Shown piece by piece: positions 1 to 7,561 of a DNA stretch of 36,422 nt (its first letter is position 1; every line of letters begins with the position of its first letter). Source of the DNA: Lachnospiraceae bacterium (GTDB taxonomy: Bacteria; Bacillota; Clostridia; Lachnospirales; Lachnospiraceae). Below the pieces are notes generated by a model that had not been told where the DNA came from, did no database searches, and was given only the letters and a program-made list of their open reading frames with translations. The stretch spans positions 1-36,422 of the forward strand of contig JAAWKU010000017.1 in the NCBI GenBank assembly GCA_022797535.1, read 5' to 3'. The translations under genes and the position numbers were made by a program.

Positions 1-2
1 AG

Positions 3-311
3 ATTGAGCCGGACGGAACCGTAAGGCAGAAACGGACCATGTATGATCGCCAGAAAGAAGATATCAAAGATGCGGAAAAATTCCTGCGGGAGTGGCAGAA
101 GGTAATTTCTAAAAGGATTACCACAAAAGAAAGGGGGCTTGCAGAGAAAAGCCGTATTTTACGGAATGAGGAATTCGCACAGATGCGCGAAAACCAGGTC
201 ATCATCCATACCGGCGATTTAAGAGGACGGCTTTTGGTGGATGTACTGATGGAGGATCTGATGGAAAACAAAGAGGAACCGGCGGAAGCTGCACTGGCAG
301 AGACCGCTTAA
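3..311 (+). CDS. C-terminal part of an unknown element protein (cut by window edge)
   Basis: The frame is open to the first bases of the window, so the gene starts upstream and the ATG at 39 is probably internal. About 102 residues are visible. They are highly charged, with a Lys/Arg/Glu-rich helical stretch in the middle and an acidic Ala/Glu-rich tail. I recognise no catalytic motif and cannot assign a family. It lies upstream of two small genes and ligA on the same strand, so it probably belongs to the same backbone transcript. A partition or DNA-processing protein would fit the context, but nothing in the sequence proves it. Confidence 0.6.
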   Translation: MEPDGTVRQKRTMYDRQKEDIKDAEKFLREWQKVISKRITTKERGLAEKSRILRNEEFAQMRENQVIIHTGDLRGRLLVDVLMEDLMENKEEPAEAALAETA

Positions 312-320
312 TATGTATCG

Positions 321-350
321 GGCAGGGTGCTTTTGGGGCGCCCTGCCTTT
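321..350 (+). terminator. Intergenic stem-loop, weak terminator-like
   Basis: GGCAGGG at 321-327 pairs with CCCTGCC at 341-347, and GC/GC pairs can extend the stem inward. Only three T follow, so termination would be weak or partial. It sits between the stop at 311 and the ribosome binding site before 372. Confidence 0.45.
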
Positions 351-371
351 GTCAATGACAAGGAGGAACCT

Positions 372-695
372 ATGGTAAAAAATCTGAGCCAGTTAAAAAA
401 GACTTTAAAGAAGGGAACCTGTTTTGAGATTACCGCCCACTGCCGCCCGGAATACGTGGGGCAGAAACGCAAGGTCACGGTGGCAAATACCCAGGGCTTT
501 TACAGCATTGTGCCGGAGGAGCCGTACTGTAAGGTCACTCTTGCCAACAACGGCAGGGGTTCTGTCCTCTGGTGGAGCAACGCTCCGTTCTGGAGATTTG
601 AGGACGGCATCTGCAGCGTATACTGCAGCGATAAACAGCACACAAAGGAATTTCTGATTATGTCATTCCGCATTATGGAACAGGAGGTGGCTTGA
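372..695 (+). CDS. Small hypothetical protein, 107 aa
   Basis: The ATG at 372 is chosen because AAGGAGG lies just before it; the longer in-frame ATG at 327 falls in the hairpin region and lacks a site. The product is a small, probably soluble protein with no signal peptide or membrane segment. It has several aromatic residues and three cysteines, and no motif I recognise. The stop codon directly abuts the ligA start at 696, and the ligA ribosome binding site lies inside this gene, which implies translational coupling. It is probably an accessory protein of the element backbone; its function is unknown. Confidence 0.7.
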   Translation: MVKNLSQLKKTLKKGTCFEITAHCRPEYVGQKRKVTVANTQGFYSIVPEEPYCKVTLANNGRGSVLWWSNAPFWRFEDGICSVYCSDKQHTKEFLIMSFRIMEQEVA

Positions 696-2711
696 ATGGC
701 ACAGAACGCTTGGGAAAGAGTGCAGGCGCTGACCGCACAGCTGAACCGGTACAGGGATGAATATTATAACAGCAACGCTCCGTCTGTTTCGGATGCCGTC
801 TATGACAGGATGTATGACGAGCTGGTACTGTTGGAAAAGGAAACGGGAATCTGGATGTCAGATTCCCCCACCCGGACAGTGGGATACCAGGCCGTCAGCG
901 AACTGGAAAAGACGAAGCACCCCATCCCCCAGCTTTCACTGGAAAAGACCAAAAGCGTGCAGGAACTGGTTTCCTTTGCGGGGGAGCATCAGATCCTTCT
1001 GATGCTGAAGCTGGACGGGCTGACGGTCAAGCTGACTTATGAGGAAGGGAAACTGGCTGAAGCCGCTACCCGCGGTGACGGGGATACCGGTGAAGTGGTC
1101 ACGCATAATGTCTGCGGCATTTCCGGGATACCACAACGCATTCCGTATTTGGAGCGTCTGGTGGTAAGCGGGGAAGCCTTTATCCGCCCCGGTGACTTTA
1201 AACGCCTGCAGGAAACCCTGACGGACAGCAATGGGGAAAAGTATAAGAATGGAAGGAATCTGGCTGCCGGCTCCGTGCGCCTTTTAGATGGCACGGTCTG
1301 CCGGGAGAGGAAAGTGATGTACATGCCTTTTTCTGTGGTGGAAGGATTCCCGGAACTGGGGTTAAAGTCCCAGAAACTGCGGAAACTTCTGGAACTGGGG
1401 TTCCAGGTCTGCAAATTTGTCATAAGCAGGCGGAGTCTTACCTGTCAGGAGATGGAGGATGGCATCGGGAAGCTGGAGCGGTTTGCCAGTGACAATGACA
1501 TTCCTATTGACGGGATTGTGGCATCCTATAATGACATCGCCTTTTCGCAGTTCTGCGGGAGGACGGGGCACCACTACAAGGACGGCCTGGCCTTTAAGTT
1601 TGAGGATGAACTCCATGAGACAAAGCTGCTCTCCATCGAATGGAATCCCTCCCGTTCCGGGGAGATTTCGCCGGTGGCAGTTTTCCGGCCGGTGGAGATA
1701 GACGGATGCGAAGTATCCAGGGCAAGCCTGCATAACCTTTCCTTTATCGAAGGAATGGAACTGATGCCCGGCTGCCGGATACTGGTCAGCAAACGGAACA
1801 TGATTATCCCTCATGTGGAGGAGAACCTGGACCGGGGGCGCTTTGTCATGGAGCAGGCTGTGCCAAAGCGGTGTCCCTGCTGCGGGGAGCCTGCCCGCAT
1901 CCATGAGAGCCGTTCCATAGAGAACGGGAAAGAAAAGGTCACCAAGACGCTGTTCTGCGACAATCAGAGGTGTGAAACCAGGCGCCTGCGCCAGTTTGTG
2001 CATTTTGCAGGGCAGAAAGCCATGAATATCGAAGGATTGTCCGAGGCCACCTTGGAGAAATTCATTGGAAAGGGATGGATTCACTCTTATATGGATATTT
2101 ATGAGCTTGACCGTCATAAAGACGAAATCGTGAAGATGGAGGGCTTTGGGGAGAAATCCTGGCAGCGCCTCTGGGACGCCATCCAGGGCAGCAGGGATAC
2201 CACGTTTGAGCGGTATCTGATCGCTATGGATATCCCTATGGTGGGCAATACGGCCAGCCGGGCCATTGCCGCACAGTTCCATGAGGACCTGGCGGAATTT
2301 GAGGATGCCGTGCTTCATCAGTATGACTTTACGCAGCTCCCCGATTTTGGGGATACCCTGCACAACAATATCCATGAATGGTTTTTCGATGAAGAAAATC
2401 TGTATGTATGGGAGGTATTGCAGAAAATGCTACATATTGAAAAAAGGACAGCGGAAGAAACTACGGGCATGGCACAGGAGAATCCCTTTGTGGGGAAGAC
2501 GGTTGTAGTGACCGGGAAGGTGGAACCTTATACCCGCAGCGGCATCCATGATAAGATTGAATCCCTGGGCGCCCATGCCGCAGGCTCGGTGAGCCGTAAG
2601 ACAGATTACCTGGTCTGCGGGGAGAAAGCCGGGAACAAGCTGGAGAAAGCCAGAGAGCTGGGAATTACGATTCTGACGCCGGCCCAGTTTTTCCGTATGG
2701 CCGGCGAATAA
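696..2711 (+). CDS. ligA: NAD+-dependent DNA ligase LigA
   Basis: Seals nicks in duplex DNA using NAD+. At 671 aa it is the normal full length of a bacterial LigA. Visible order: N-terminal Ia-type helical region with a YD.M..EL motif (about 35-45); adenylation domain with the KLDG active site (Lys105) followed by the TRGDG.TGE.VT.N block (about 124-138); OB-fold; a four-Cys zinc site (CPCC and C..C near 390-430); helix-hairpin-helix repeats; and a C-terminal BRCT domain (about 593-671, starting GKTVVVTG). The usual MLSL.N.F segment before the lysine reads QLSLEKTKS, so this copy is diverged. It abuts the small gene upstream and uses CAGGAGGTGG as ribosome binding site. A ligase beside ParM/ParR suggests replication or repair of the element itself, in addition to the host enzyme. 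Confidence 0.96.
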   Translation: MAQNAWERVQALTAQLNRYRDEYYNSNAPSVSDAVYDRMYDELVLLEKETGIWMSDSPTRTVGYQAVSELEKTKHPIPQLSLEKTKSVQELVSFAGEHQILLMLKLDGLTVKLTYEEGKLAEAATRGDGDTGEVVTHNVCGISGIPQRIPYLERLVVSGEAFIRPGDFKRLQETLTDSNGEKYKNGRNLAAGSVRLLDGTVCRERKVMYMPFSVVEGFPELGLKSQKLRKLLELGFQVCKFVISRRSLTCQEMEDGIGKLERFASDNDIPIDGIVASYNDIAFSQFCGRTGHHYKDGLAFKFEDELHETKLLSIEWNPSRSGEISPVAVFRPVEIDGCEVSRASLHNLSFIEGMELMPGCRILVSKRNMIIPHVEENLDRGRFVMEQAVPKRCPCCGEPARIHESRSIENGKEKVTKTLFCDNQRCETRRLRQFVHFAGQKAMNIEGLSEATLEKFIGKGWIHSYMDIYELDRHKDEIVKMEGFGEKSWQRLWDAIQGSRDTTFERYLIAMDIPMVGNTASRAIAAQFHEDLAEFEDAVLHQYDFTQLPDFGDTLHNNIHEWFFDEENLYVWEVLQKMLHIEKRTAEETTGMAQENPFVGKTVVVTGKVEPYTRSGIHDKIESLGAHAAGSVSRKTDYLVCGEKAGNKLEKARELGITILTPAQFFRMAGE

Positions 2712-2754
2712 GAACAGGCAGAAATCAGCATATACAAATGCATATTTTTTGCAT

Positions 2755-2779
2755 GGGGAGAGGGATATGCTCTCTCCCC
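2755..2779 (+). other. Intergenic stem-loop after ligA
   Basis: GGGGAGAG (2755-2762) pairs with CTCTCCCC (2772-2779). No T-run follows, so it is more likely an mRNA-end or processing structure than a terminator. The ribosome binding site of the next gene (TTAGGAGG) follows 7 nt later. Confidence 0.4.
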
Positions 2780-2799
2780 TGCTGTTAGGAGGACATGAG

Positions 2800-3426
2800 A
2801 TGAATAACAGAACAATGATAAAGCTGTCCGCTTCTGAGGACTGCATCACCCTGCGGACGTTTTCTAAAGAGTATCATTCTCCCCAGGGGTTTGTATTTCT
2901 GGAGAAAGATTTACTGGAACTGGAAGAAAAAGGGTATATGACGGTATCCGATATCCGCTCCTTTGCAAAGCTGTCACTTAAAAAGACTATGGAGCAGGGG
3001 GATATTCTGGAGATTTTCTTTACCTGGCTGAGTGACGCCGGGGGAGGAAAAGTGTCCGGAAGGACGGAGACGGTTCGACTTTCTTATGAGAAGTTTAAGG
3101 CATTTATAAAGGAAAGTCGGGATAGTGGCACACAAATCCGGGTACTGTCTTTGGAGGAACACAGTGGGCCAAAAATCGAATTCCAGAGCAGGCAGAACCT
3201 GAAAGCAGTGGCAGAGAGAAAGATACTGCGGAAAAAGCTGGGAAAGTTTTTGGGAAGTCATTTCCTGAGATGGCAGGGCGGCAGGCAGATCACCGTGTAT
3301 GATGACTCCACGCCGTACAGCTTTTTCTTTCAGGAGCAGACGCCCTATGGGAGCGGCATGTGCGGGGGAGTTATCCTTCACGGCCGGGAGAACCTGGAAA
3401 AGGCGTATTACGGGATACATACCTGA
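2800..3426 (+). CDS. Hypothetical protein, 208 aa
   Basis: The start at 2800 has TTAGGAGG 7-8 nt upstream; the in-frame ATG at 2749 lies in the hairpin region and is unlikely. The product looks soluble: a mixed alpha/beta N-terminal half, a basic middle (about 140-165) rich in Lys/Arg, and a C-terminal part with Tyr/Phe-rich short strands and a Gly-rich GSGMCGG segment. I recognise no enzyme motif. It sits between ligA and the parM terminator/centromere-like region and is probably the last gene of the ligA transcript. Confidence 0.7.
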   Translation: MNNRTMIKLSASEDCITLRTFSKEYHSPQGFVFLEKDLLELEEKGYMTVSDIRSFAKLSLKKTMEQGDILEIFFTWLSDAGGGKVSGRTETVRLSYEKFKAFIKESRDSGTQIRVLSLEEHSGPKIEFQSRQNLKAVAERKILRKKLGKFLGSHFLRWQGGRQITVYDDSTPYSFFFQEQTPYGSGMCGGVILHGRENLEKAYYGIHT

Positions 3427-3461
3427 CCGAAAAAGGCAGGACAGGTCATTTTATATAGAAT

Positions 3462-3510
3462 GCAGGGTGAGACAGTTTCAGTTGCTGCCGCCCTGCTTTT
3501 TTCTTTTTTT
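3462..3510 (+). terminator. Rho-independent terminator after the ligA gene group
   Basis: GCAGGG (3462-3467) pairs with CCCTGC (3491-3496), followed at once by a long T-rich tract (TTTTTTTC then seven T). It separates the ligA transcript from parM. Confidence 0.7.
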
Positions 3511-3518
3511 GTTGAAAA

Positions 3519-3537
3519 ATGCGTAATCTATGCGTAA
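3519..3537. repeat. Two direct repeats upstream of parM, possible parC half-sites
   Basis: ATGCGTAA occurs at 3519-3526 and again at 3530-3537, an 11-bp period. ParMRC systems usually carry the centromere as direct repeats upstream of parM, where ParR binds and autoregulates. Two copies is fewer than known parC sites, so the role is an inference. Confidence 0.35.
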
Positions 3538-3573
3538 AGGATAAGTATAAAATAAAAAAGGAGATGGAAAACT

Positions 3574-4488
3574 ATGTTAATTGCAATCGACCACGGAAAT
3601 AAACAGATGAAGACGCCCCACTGTCCGCCTTTCGTATCCGGGCTGACAGAGAGCATCACCAGGCCCTTTGGCAGCGAGATTCTGGAATACCGGGATAAGT
3701 TTTATACGCTGTCCAATCAGAGGATTCCTTATAAAAGGGATAAGACAGAGGATGATCGCTTTTTTATCCTGACACTGTTCGGGATTGCGGAAGAACTTCA
3801 TAAAAAAGAGCGGTACGGGGAAGAAGTGGTGCATGTGTCTCTGGCAGTGGGACTTCCGCCTGCTCACTATGGGGCGCAGAACCAGTCCTTTATCCGGTAC
3901 TTTTCTAACAGGGGCATTGTAAACTTTCAGTATCGTGATAACCCCTACACGATCTATATTGAGGATGTGCGGTGTTACCCACAGGCTTTTGCGGCGGCTG
4001 TGACCATGATGGACAGGCTGTTAGACAAGCCAAGGGTGTTGATTATAGATATTGGCGGCTTTACGGCGGACTATCTGATGATGCGTTCCGGCCGGGCCGA
4101 CCTGTCCGTATGCGATTCTCTGGAAAACGGGGTAATCCTGCTGTATAACCGGATTCGGACAAAAGTAAATTCGGAATTTGATATCCTGCTGGAGGAAACG
4201 GATATTGACGGCATCTTAAAAGATGGTGGTGGCACGTATGCCCCGGAAGTGGTTACCCTTGTGGAAAAGCTGGCGCAGGATTTTGTCAATGACCTGGCAA
4301 ACAGCCTGCGGGAACGCATGCTGGATCTGATGTCCGGCATGGTGGTATTTGTGGGCGGCGGCGCCATCCTGCTGCGCCGGCAGATAGAAGCCTCCGGAAA
4401 GGTGAGAAATGCCCTGTTTGTGGAGGAGATCAATGCCAACGCAAAGGGATATGAATTCCTCTATAAGATGGAAACGGCAGGCAGGTGA
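3574..4488 (+). CDS. parM: ParM/StbA-like actin-family plasmid segregation ATPase
   Basis: Forms ATP-driven filaments that push plasmid copies apart in type II partition. At 304 aa it has the size of ParM/Alp proteins. Actin-fold signatures are visible: an N-terminal phosphate loop AIDHGNKQMK (4-13), the second phosphate loop IDIGGFTAD (158-166) and the adenosine-binding Gly-rich segment VFVGGGAILL (258-267). An AAGGAG ribosome binding site precedes the ATG. The gene starts after a terminator and two direct repeats, and the ParR-like gene begins 4 nt after its stop, the standard parM-parR order. Divergence from R1 ParM is high, as expected for Clostridial elements. Confidence 0.88.
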   Translation: MLIAIDHGNKQMKTPHCPPFVSGLTESITRPFGSEILEYRDKFYTLSNQRIPYKRDKTEDDRFFILTLFGIAEELHKKERYGEEVVHVSLAVGLPPAHYGAQNQSFIRYFSNRGIVNFQYRDNPYTIYIEDVRCYPQAFAAAVTMMDRLLDKPRVLIIDIGGFTADYLMMRSGRADLSVCDSLENGVILLYNRIRTKVNSEFDILLEETDIDGILKDGGGTYAPEVVTLVEKLAQDFVNDLANSLRERMLDLMSGMVVFVGGGAILLRRQIEASGKVRNALFVEEINANAKGYEFLYKMETAGR

Positions 4489-4492
4489 GCCT

Positions 4493-4903
4493 ATGGGGGA
4501 AAAGAAAAACAGGGAGCGGTTCAGCATCAAATTCAATGAAAATGATCCGGCCCATGATGCGGTCATACGCCTGCTGGAGAAACAGGGGCCGCACAGTAAG
4601 GCACAGTTTCTTGTCAATGCGGTCCTCCATTATATCCACTGTCCGGAAACGCCGGATATTACGATTCCCCCGGCAGTGGACAGGGCAGTTATAGAAGAGG
4701 TTGTTGCGGAGATTCTGGAGAGGAAGGGAAAGGAAACGGTAAAGCAGGGCAGTTGCATACCGGATGAAAGGGAAGAAGCTGTGATGGAGCAGGGAACTGT
4801 AAAATGGGAACAGAAAAAAGAGGGGGAGCAGCCACAGAAAGAAATAGACCAGGCGACACTGGCACTGATCGCAGATACCATGTCGGCGTTTCGGAGCAGT
4901 TAA
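4493..4903 (+). CDS. parR: ParR-like partition adaptor, 136 aa
   Basis: In type II partition the adaptor binds the centromere repeats and couples them to ParM filaments. The start at 4493 (four bases after the parM stop) gives an N-terminus rich in basic residues, with a short strand RFSIKFNEN followed by two helices, which fits a ribbon-helix-helix DNA-binding fold. The C-terminal half is Lys/Glu-rich, probably disordered or coiled-coil, and could contact ParM. The longer frame to 4409 overlaps parM and has no ribosome binding site. The assignment depends mainly on position and architecture, because ParR sequences are poorly conserved. Confidence 0.7.
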   Translation: MGEKKNRERFSIKFNENDPAHDAVIRLLEKQGPHSKAQFLVNAVLHYIHCPETPDITIPPAVDRAVIEEVVAEILERKGKETVKQGSCIPDEREEAVMEQGTVKWEQKKEGEQPQKEIDQATLALIADTMSAFRSS

Positions 4904-4904
4904 A

Positions 4905-4938
4905 AAGCACAGGAAGGATTATTTTCCGCTCTGTGCTT
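4905..4938 (-). terminator. Shared hairpin between convergent parR and XRE gene
   Basis: AAGCACAG (4905-4912) pairs with CTGTGCTT (4931-4938). Read on the minus strand the stem ends in CTTTTTAA, a usable terminator for the XRE gene. On the plus strand the following T-run is poor. The stem overlaps the last codons of the XRE gene. Confidence 0.5.
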
Positions 4939-5263
4939 CCCTTTCATTCAGGGCAAGGATAAAACTGTTGATAATATCCTCCAGATGGCGGTATTGTATG
5001 GGAGGAAGGTCTGAGATTTTAGAGAGCAGCATGGACTGGTCATTTCCGTTTATTTCGCCAAGGAGCAGATAATCGGTGCTGATGTCAAGGGCGGAACAGA
5101 CCCGGATGATATTTTCCGGGCGCAGGGCTTTCTTGCCAAGCTCCGCAGAGGAAACGGTCTGGGGCGTGATGCCCGCTTTTTCCGCCAGTTCCTCCTGTGT
5201 CAGGCGGAGCTGTTTCCTGCGGTTTAGTATGCGGTTTCCAATCTGTTTCAGTAAATCATCCAT
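4919..5263 (-). CDS. XRE-family helix-turn-helix regulator, 114 aa
   Basis: A DNA-binding repressor-type protein. The Cro/C1 HTH occupies about residues 8-63 with the typical RKQLRLTQEELAEKAGIT and ...ALDISTDYLL pattern. The C-terminal 45 residues are helical and probably mediate dimerisation. The ATG at 5261-5263 follows AAGGAGG with 7-nt spacing. It is transcribed away from the AT-rich 5264-5463 region, opposite a small gene at 5464, a layout common for autoregulated switches on mobile elements. The target is unknown. Confidence 0.85.
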   Translation of the reverse strand: MDDLLKQIGNRILNRRKQLRLTQEELAEKAGITPQTVSSAELGKKALRPENIIRVCSALDISTDYLLLGEINGNDQSMLLSKISDLPPIQYRHLEDIINSFILALNEREAQSGK

Positions 5264-5327
5264 TCCCCCACCTCCTTGCTATGGACTAATTTTATCCGCT
5301 ATGGTATAAATAATTAAGCGATTATGG

Positions 5328-5357
5328 TTGATTTTATTCCCTTATAGCATGTATAAT
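5328..5357 (+). promoter_or_regulatory. Sigma-A-type promoter for the gene at 5464
   Basis: TTGATT (5328-5333), an 18-bp spacer and TATAAT (5352-5357). A transcript starting near 5364 would have a leader of about 100 nt. The surrounding 5281-5350 contains several TATGG(T/A) and AT-rich words that could be XRE operators, but no clean repeat. Confidence 0.6.
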
Positions 5358-5463
5358 TAAAAAATTTAAGATAGATATTGAATAGAAAAATTTTGGAGAG
5401 CAAAGATGTATATGAACTGAATGTATAGCGTGAGAATTTGAAATAGAGGTGAAATGAAAGGTA

Positions 5464-5757
5464 ATGGAAAAAGAAGAAATTTATGAAATGGTCATTCGAG
5501 AAATGACAGAACTGGCGATACACAAACGTGATGTAGAAAATCCAGATGAGAATAAGTTAAAAAAACATATTCAAGAATTGAGTATACAGGTACAAAAAAA
5601 CTTGAATGGATTGCCAGAGAATGTGAAAAAGATTGTTATAGATTATATGGAATCATCTGCACTGGCGGCAGACCATGATTGCCAGTATCTATATGTGCAA
5701 GGAGCGAAAGATTGCATTGAGTTATTAAAGAGATTGGGCATACTGCAAAGGACATAA
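5464..5757 (+). CDS. Small hypothetical protein, 97 aa
   Basis: Soluble and strongly helical, with heptad-like spacing between residues 5 and 60. It has no signal peptide, cysteine cluster or catalytic motif that I recognise. GAAAGG lies only 2-3 nt before the ATG and GAGGTG 12 nt before it, so neither spacing is ideal. It is more AT-rich than the cargo and sits between two oppositely oriented XRE genes, suggesting a regulatory or toxin/antitoxin-like partner. That is inference from position only. Confidence 0.6.
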   Translation: MEKEEIYEMVIREMTELAIHKRDVENPDENKLKKHIQELSIQVQKNLNGLPENVKKIVIDYMESSALAADHDCQYLYVQGAKDCIELLKRLGILQRT

Positions 5758-5839
5758 CAAATCAGGAAATTTTGATAATAAAGGAGTCACTACCAGTATC
5801 ATGTCATTTAGTTAAGAATCTTAAAATTGCGGTAAACAG

Positions 5840-5887
5840 TAGGCAGAGAACTATTTCCTGACTTCTTAGGAAATAGTTCTCTGCCTA
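5840..5887. terminator. 20-bp perfect inverted repeat at the end of an XRE gene
   Basis: TAGGCAGAGAACTATTTCCT (5840-5859) and its exact complement (5868-5887) flank an 8-nt loop. The right arm begins in the stop codon of the XRE gene read on the minus strand. Neither side has a clear T-run, so it may be a convergent transcript-end structure rather than a canonical intrinsic terminator. Confidence 0.55.
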
Positions 5888-6208
5888 TTGTTTCTGCAGC
5901 ATGGCTTTGGCAGTGGTAAGAAGTATATGAATATCCCGATCTGAACATGCTTCCAGCATATGGATAAGCTGTGCTCGTTCAGAGTCTTCTGAAGACTGTT
6001 CTGGATAAAATATCCGATCTGCTGAGATGTGCATAGCGTAGATTAATCGGTATACTATAGGGAGTTTCGGAATGCGTCCCTCATTTTCGATAGCAATCAG
6101 ATATCGACAGCTGATTCCTGCTCGTTCTGCCAGTACCTCCTGTGTTAAACCGCAATCTATACGAACCTTTTTAATGGCCAGTCCAAAATGTTCATGTCTA
6201 CTTTCCAC
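5885..6208 (-). CDS. XRE-family helix-turn-helix regulator, 107 aa, GTG start
   Basis: The HTH domain spans about residues 9-65 (KKVRIDCGLTQEVLAERAG, then IENEGRIP and an AMHISADRI end). The C-terminal part is short, acidic and Cys-containing. The start codon is GTG at 6206-6208, supported by GGGAGGTG 8 nt upstream; no better ATG exists. One arm of a 10-bp inverted repeat directly abuts this start, which suggests autorepression. It is a second XRE regulator within 1.3 kb and is not similar enough to the first to be a simple duplicate. Confidence 0.82.
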   Translation of the reverse strand: MESRHEHFGLAIKKVRIDCGLTQEVLAERAGISCRYLIAIENEGRIPKLPIVYRLIYAMHISADRIFYPEQSSEDSERAQLIHMLEACSDRDIHILLTTAKAMLQKQ

Positions 6209-6537
6209 TATATGTTCACCTCCCAGTAAAATTGTACTAATATAAGAGAAAAAATGGAATGAACATATATTTCAGTTTAAACAAGAATAAATAATTCGTG
6301 TTGCTTTTTTTAGGTTTATATTTCTCTTTATAATTATAATAAATTTTAACAGATTTCGAAAAGACATGATATTTTTTATAGAGTTAGAGATTGGCCAGGT
6401 ATGTATGAATATAGTTTATAGGGAAGAAGGCTAGTTTTTGATTGGTGAAATAAAATTTGCATCTTATTTAGAGAGGCGAGTACAGATTCTCCCCCACCTT
6501 TAATATGTTAAACATTCTTCCCTCTAAAAGTTTCGAT
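6209..6537. promoter_or_regulatory. AT-rich intergenic region with a 10-bp inverted repeat
   Basis: TATATGTTCA at 6209-6218 and its exact complement TGAACATATA at 6260-6269 are 41 bp apart and flank the likely promoter and ribosome binding site of the GTG-started XRE gene. They are good candidate operators. The remaining stretch, 6270-6537, is strongly AT-rich. I see no gene, RNA or convincing terminator there. Confidence 0.45.
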
Positions 6538-7368
6538 TTATTGCAATATATTCAAAAGTTCATAATTCTTTTTCCTGCAAACCAAATAAAATGAAATTTT
6601 GGCCTCTGGATTTGTGATTGGTATTTTTATTCTGTCATTATGAGGCTCCATATAAATCATAGATAAATCTGTGCAGAAGCATGGCAGGACAGAAGAATGG
6701 ATAAGCTCATCAAAAGCAAACCGTTCGTTTTGGATCAGAAAACGGGAATTTGGCATCATTTTAAGATGCACATGGTCCCATACCCCAAGATCAGAAAACA
6801 GGATCATATTTTCCCCATCAAAATCGGAAAAAGCAACCCCTTTTCTGTCTGCCAGATGGTGGGTGGAAGGTATAGAGAGGTACAGCTGCTCATCTATATA
6901 ATGCTGGCAGAGGCAGTCATCGTCAGACACGGCATAGGGCAGGACGATAAGCTGGAAATCACCCTGTTTGAGTCTGGATAGCAGACTGTCATCTGACACG
7001 ATTTCGGAAGAAACGACCATGTCAGAATAGCGCTGTGACAGCCGGGGCAGCAGTCCCCAGAGAGGAGCCGGTGCACAGGAACCGACAGAGATTGTGTGGC
7101 TGGCCCTGTCGAATGACCGGATGTGCGATGTCATGTCGTTTAATTGGTCTAATATCCTTTGGGCATAATCAACTGCGAGTTTCCCATTGTCGTTAAGTGA
7201 AATTTTGTTCTTCTGCCTTTCGAACAGTGTAACTTGTAATTCACTTTCAAGCATCTGCATGGAACGGCTGAGCGACGGTTGGGAAATATGCATTTCTTCG
7301 GCGGCTCTTGAAAGTGTCCCATATCTGGCAAATGCTAATAAATGTTGAAGGTGAAATAATTCAATCAA
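6538..7368 (-). CDS. LysR-family transcriptional regulator, TTG start
   Basis: A ligand-responsive regulator of 276 aa, slightly shorter than the usual 290-310. The N-terminal winged HTH (about 1-62) has the LysR pattern LQHLLAFARYGTLSRAAEEM then ISQPSLSRSMQMLE. The rest is a periplasmic-binding-protein-like effector domain (about 88-276). The start is TTG at 7366-7368, preceded by GGGGGA at 8-nt spacing; it gives the expected N-terminus for the family. It is divergent from the aldo/keto reductase gene at 7562, with a 21-bp palindrome between them, the classic layout for a LysR activator of the adjacent operon. The inducer cannot be told from sequence. Confidence 0.92.
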   Translation of the reverse strand: MIELFHLQHLLAFARYGTLSRAAEEMHISQPSLSRSMQMLESELQVTLFERQKNKISLNDNGKLAVDYAQRILDQLNDMTSHIRSFDRASHTISVGSCAPAPLWGLLPRLSQRYSDMVVSSEIVSDDSLLSRLKQGDFQLIVLPYAVSDDDCLCQHYIDEQLYLSIPSTHHLADRKGVAFSDFDGENMILFSDLGVWDHVHLKMMPNSRFLIQNERFAFDELIHSSVLPCFCTDLSMIYMEPHNDRIKIPITNPEAKISFYLVCRKKNYELLNILQ

Positions 7369-7428
7369 AGGACAGTTCCCCCTTTCTTAAGAATAGTATA
7401 CAGCTTTTATAAAAAAAATCAACCTGCC

Positions 7429-7449
7429 AGTATTCATATAATGAATACT
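7429..7449. promoter_or_regulatory. LysR-type operator palindrome
   Basis: AGTATTCAT (7429-7437), a 3-bp centre, then ATGAATACT (7441-7449): a perfect 9-bp dyad with ATTC-N7-GAAT inside, matching the LysR box form. Its centre is about 70 bp before the predicted transcription start of the operon, the usual place for a LysR recognition site. Confidence 0.65.
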
Positions 7450-7474
7450 AGCTTTCATAATTGATATTGTACTT

Positions 7475-7502
7475 TTGAAAATCTACTTGCTACAATTATG
7501 AT
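7475..7502 (+). promoter_or_regulatory. Promoter of the cargo operon
   Basis: TTGAAA (7475-7480), a 16-bp spacer and TATGAT (7497-7502). It lies downstream of the LysR dyad, as expected for an activated promoter. The ribosome binding site GGAGG precedes the ATG at 7562. Confidence 0.5.
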
Positions 7503-7561
7503 ATCAAAGACAGGAAAAAACCTGTAAATAATCATGAAATTATGGAAATGGAGGAATTACA

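Noticed and set aside
1362..2375. Antisense 337-aa open frame across ligA
   Set aside because: No ribosome binding site, composition of a shadow frame, and the opposite strand is an unmistakable ligase.
5406..5420. Four-codon frame with a good ribosome binding site (GGAGAG)
   Set aside because: Too short to separate from chance; no matching RNA structure follows.
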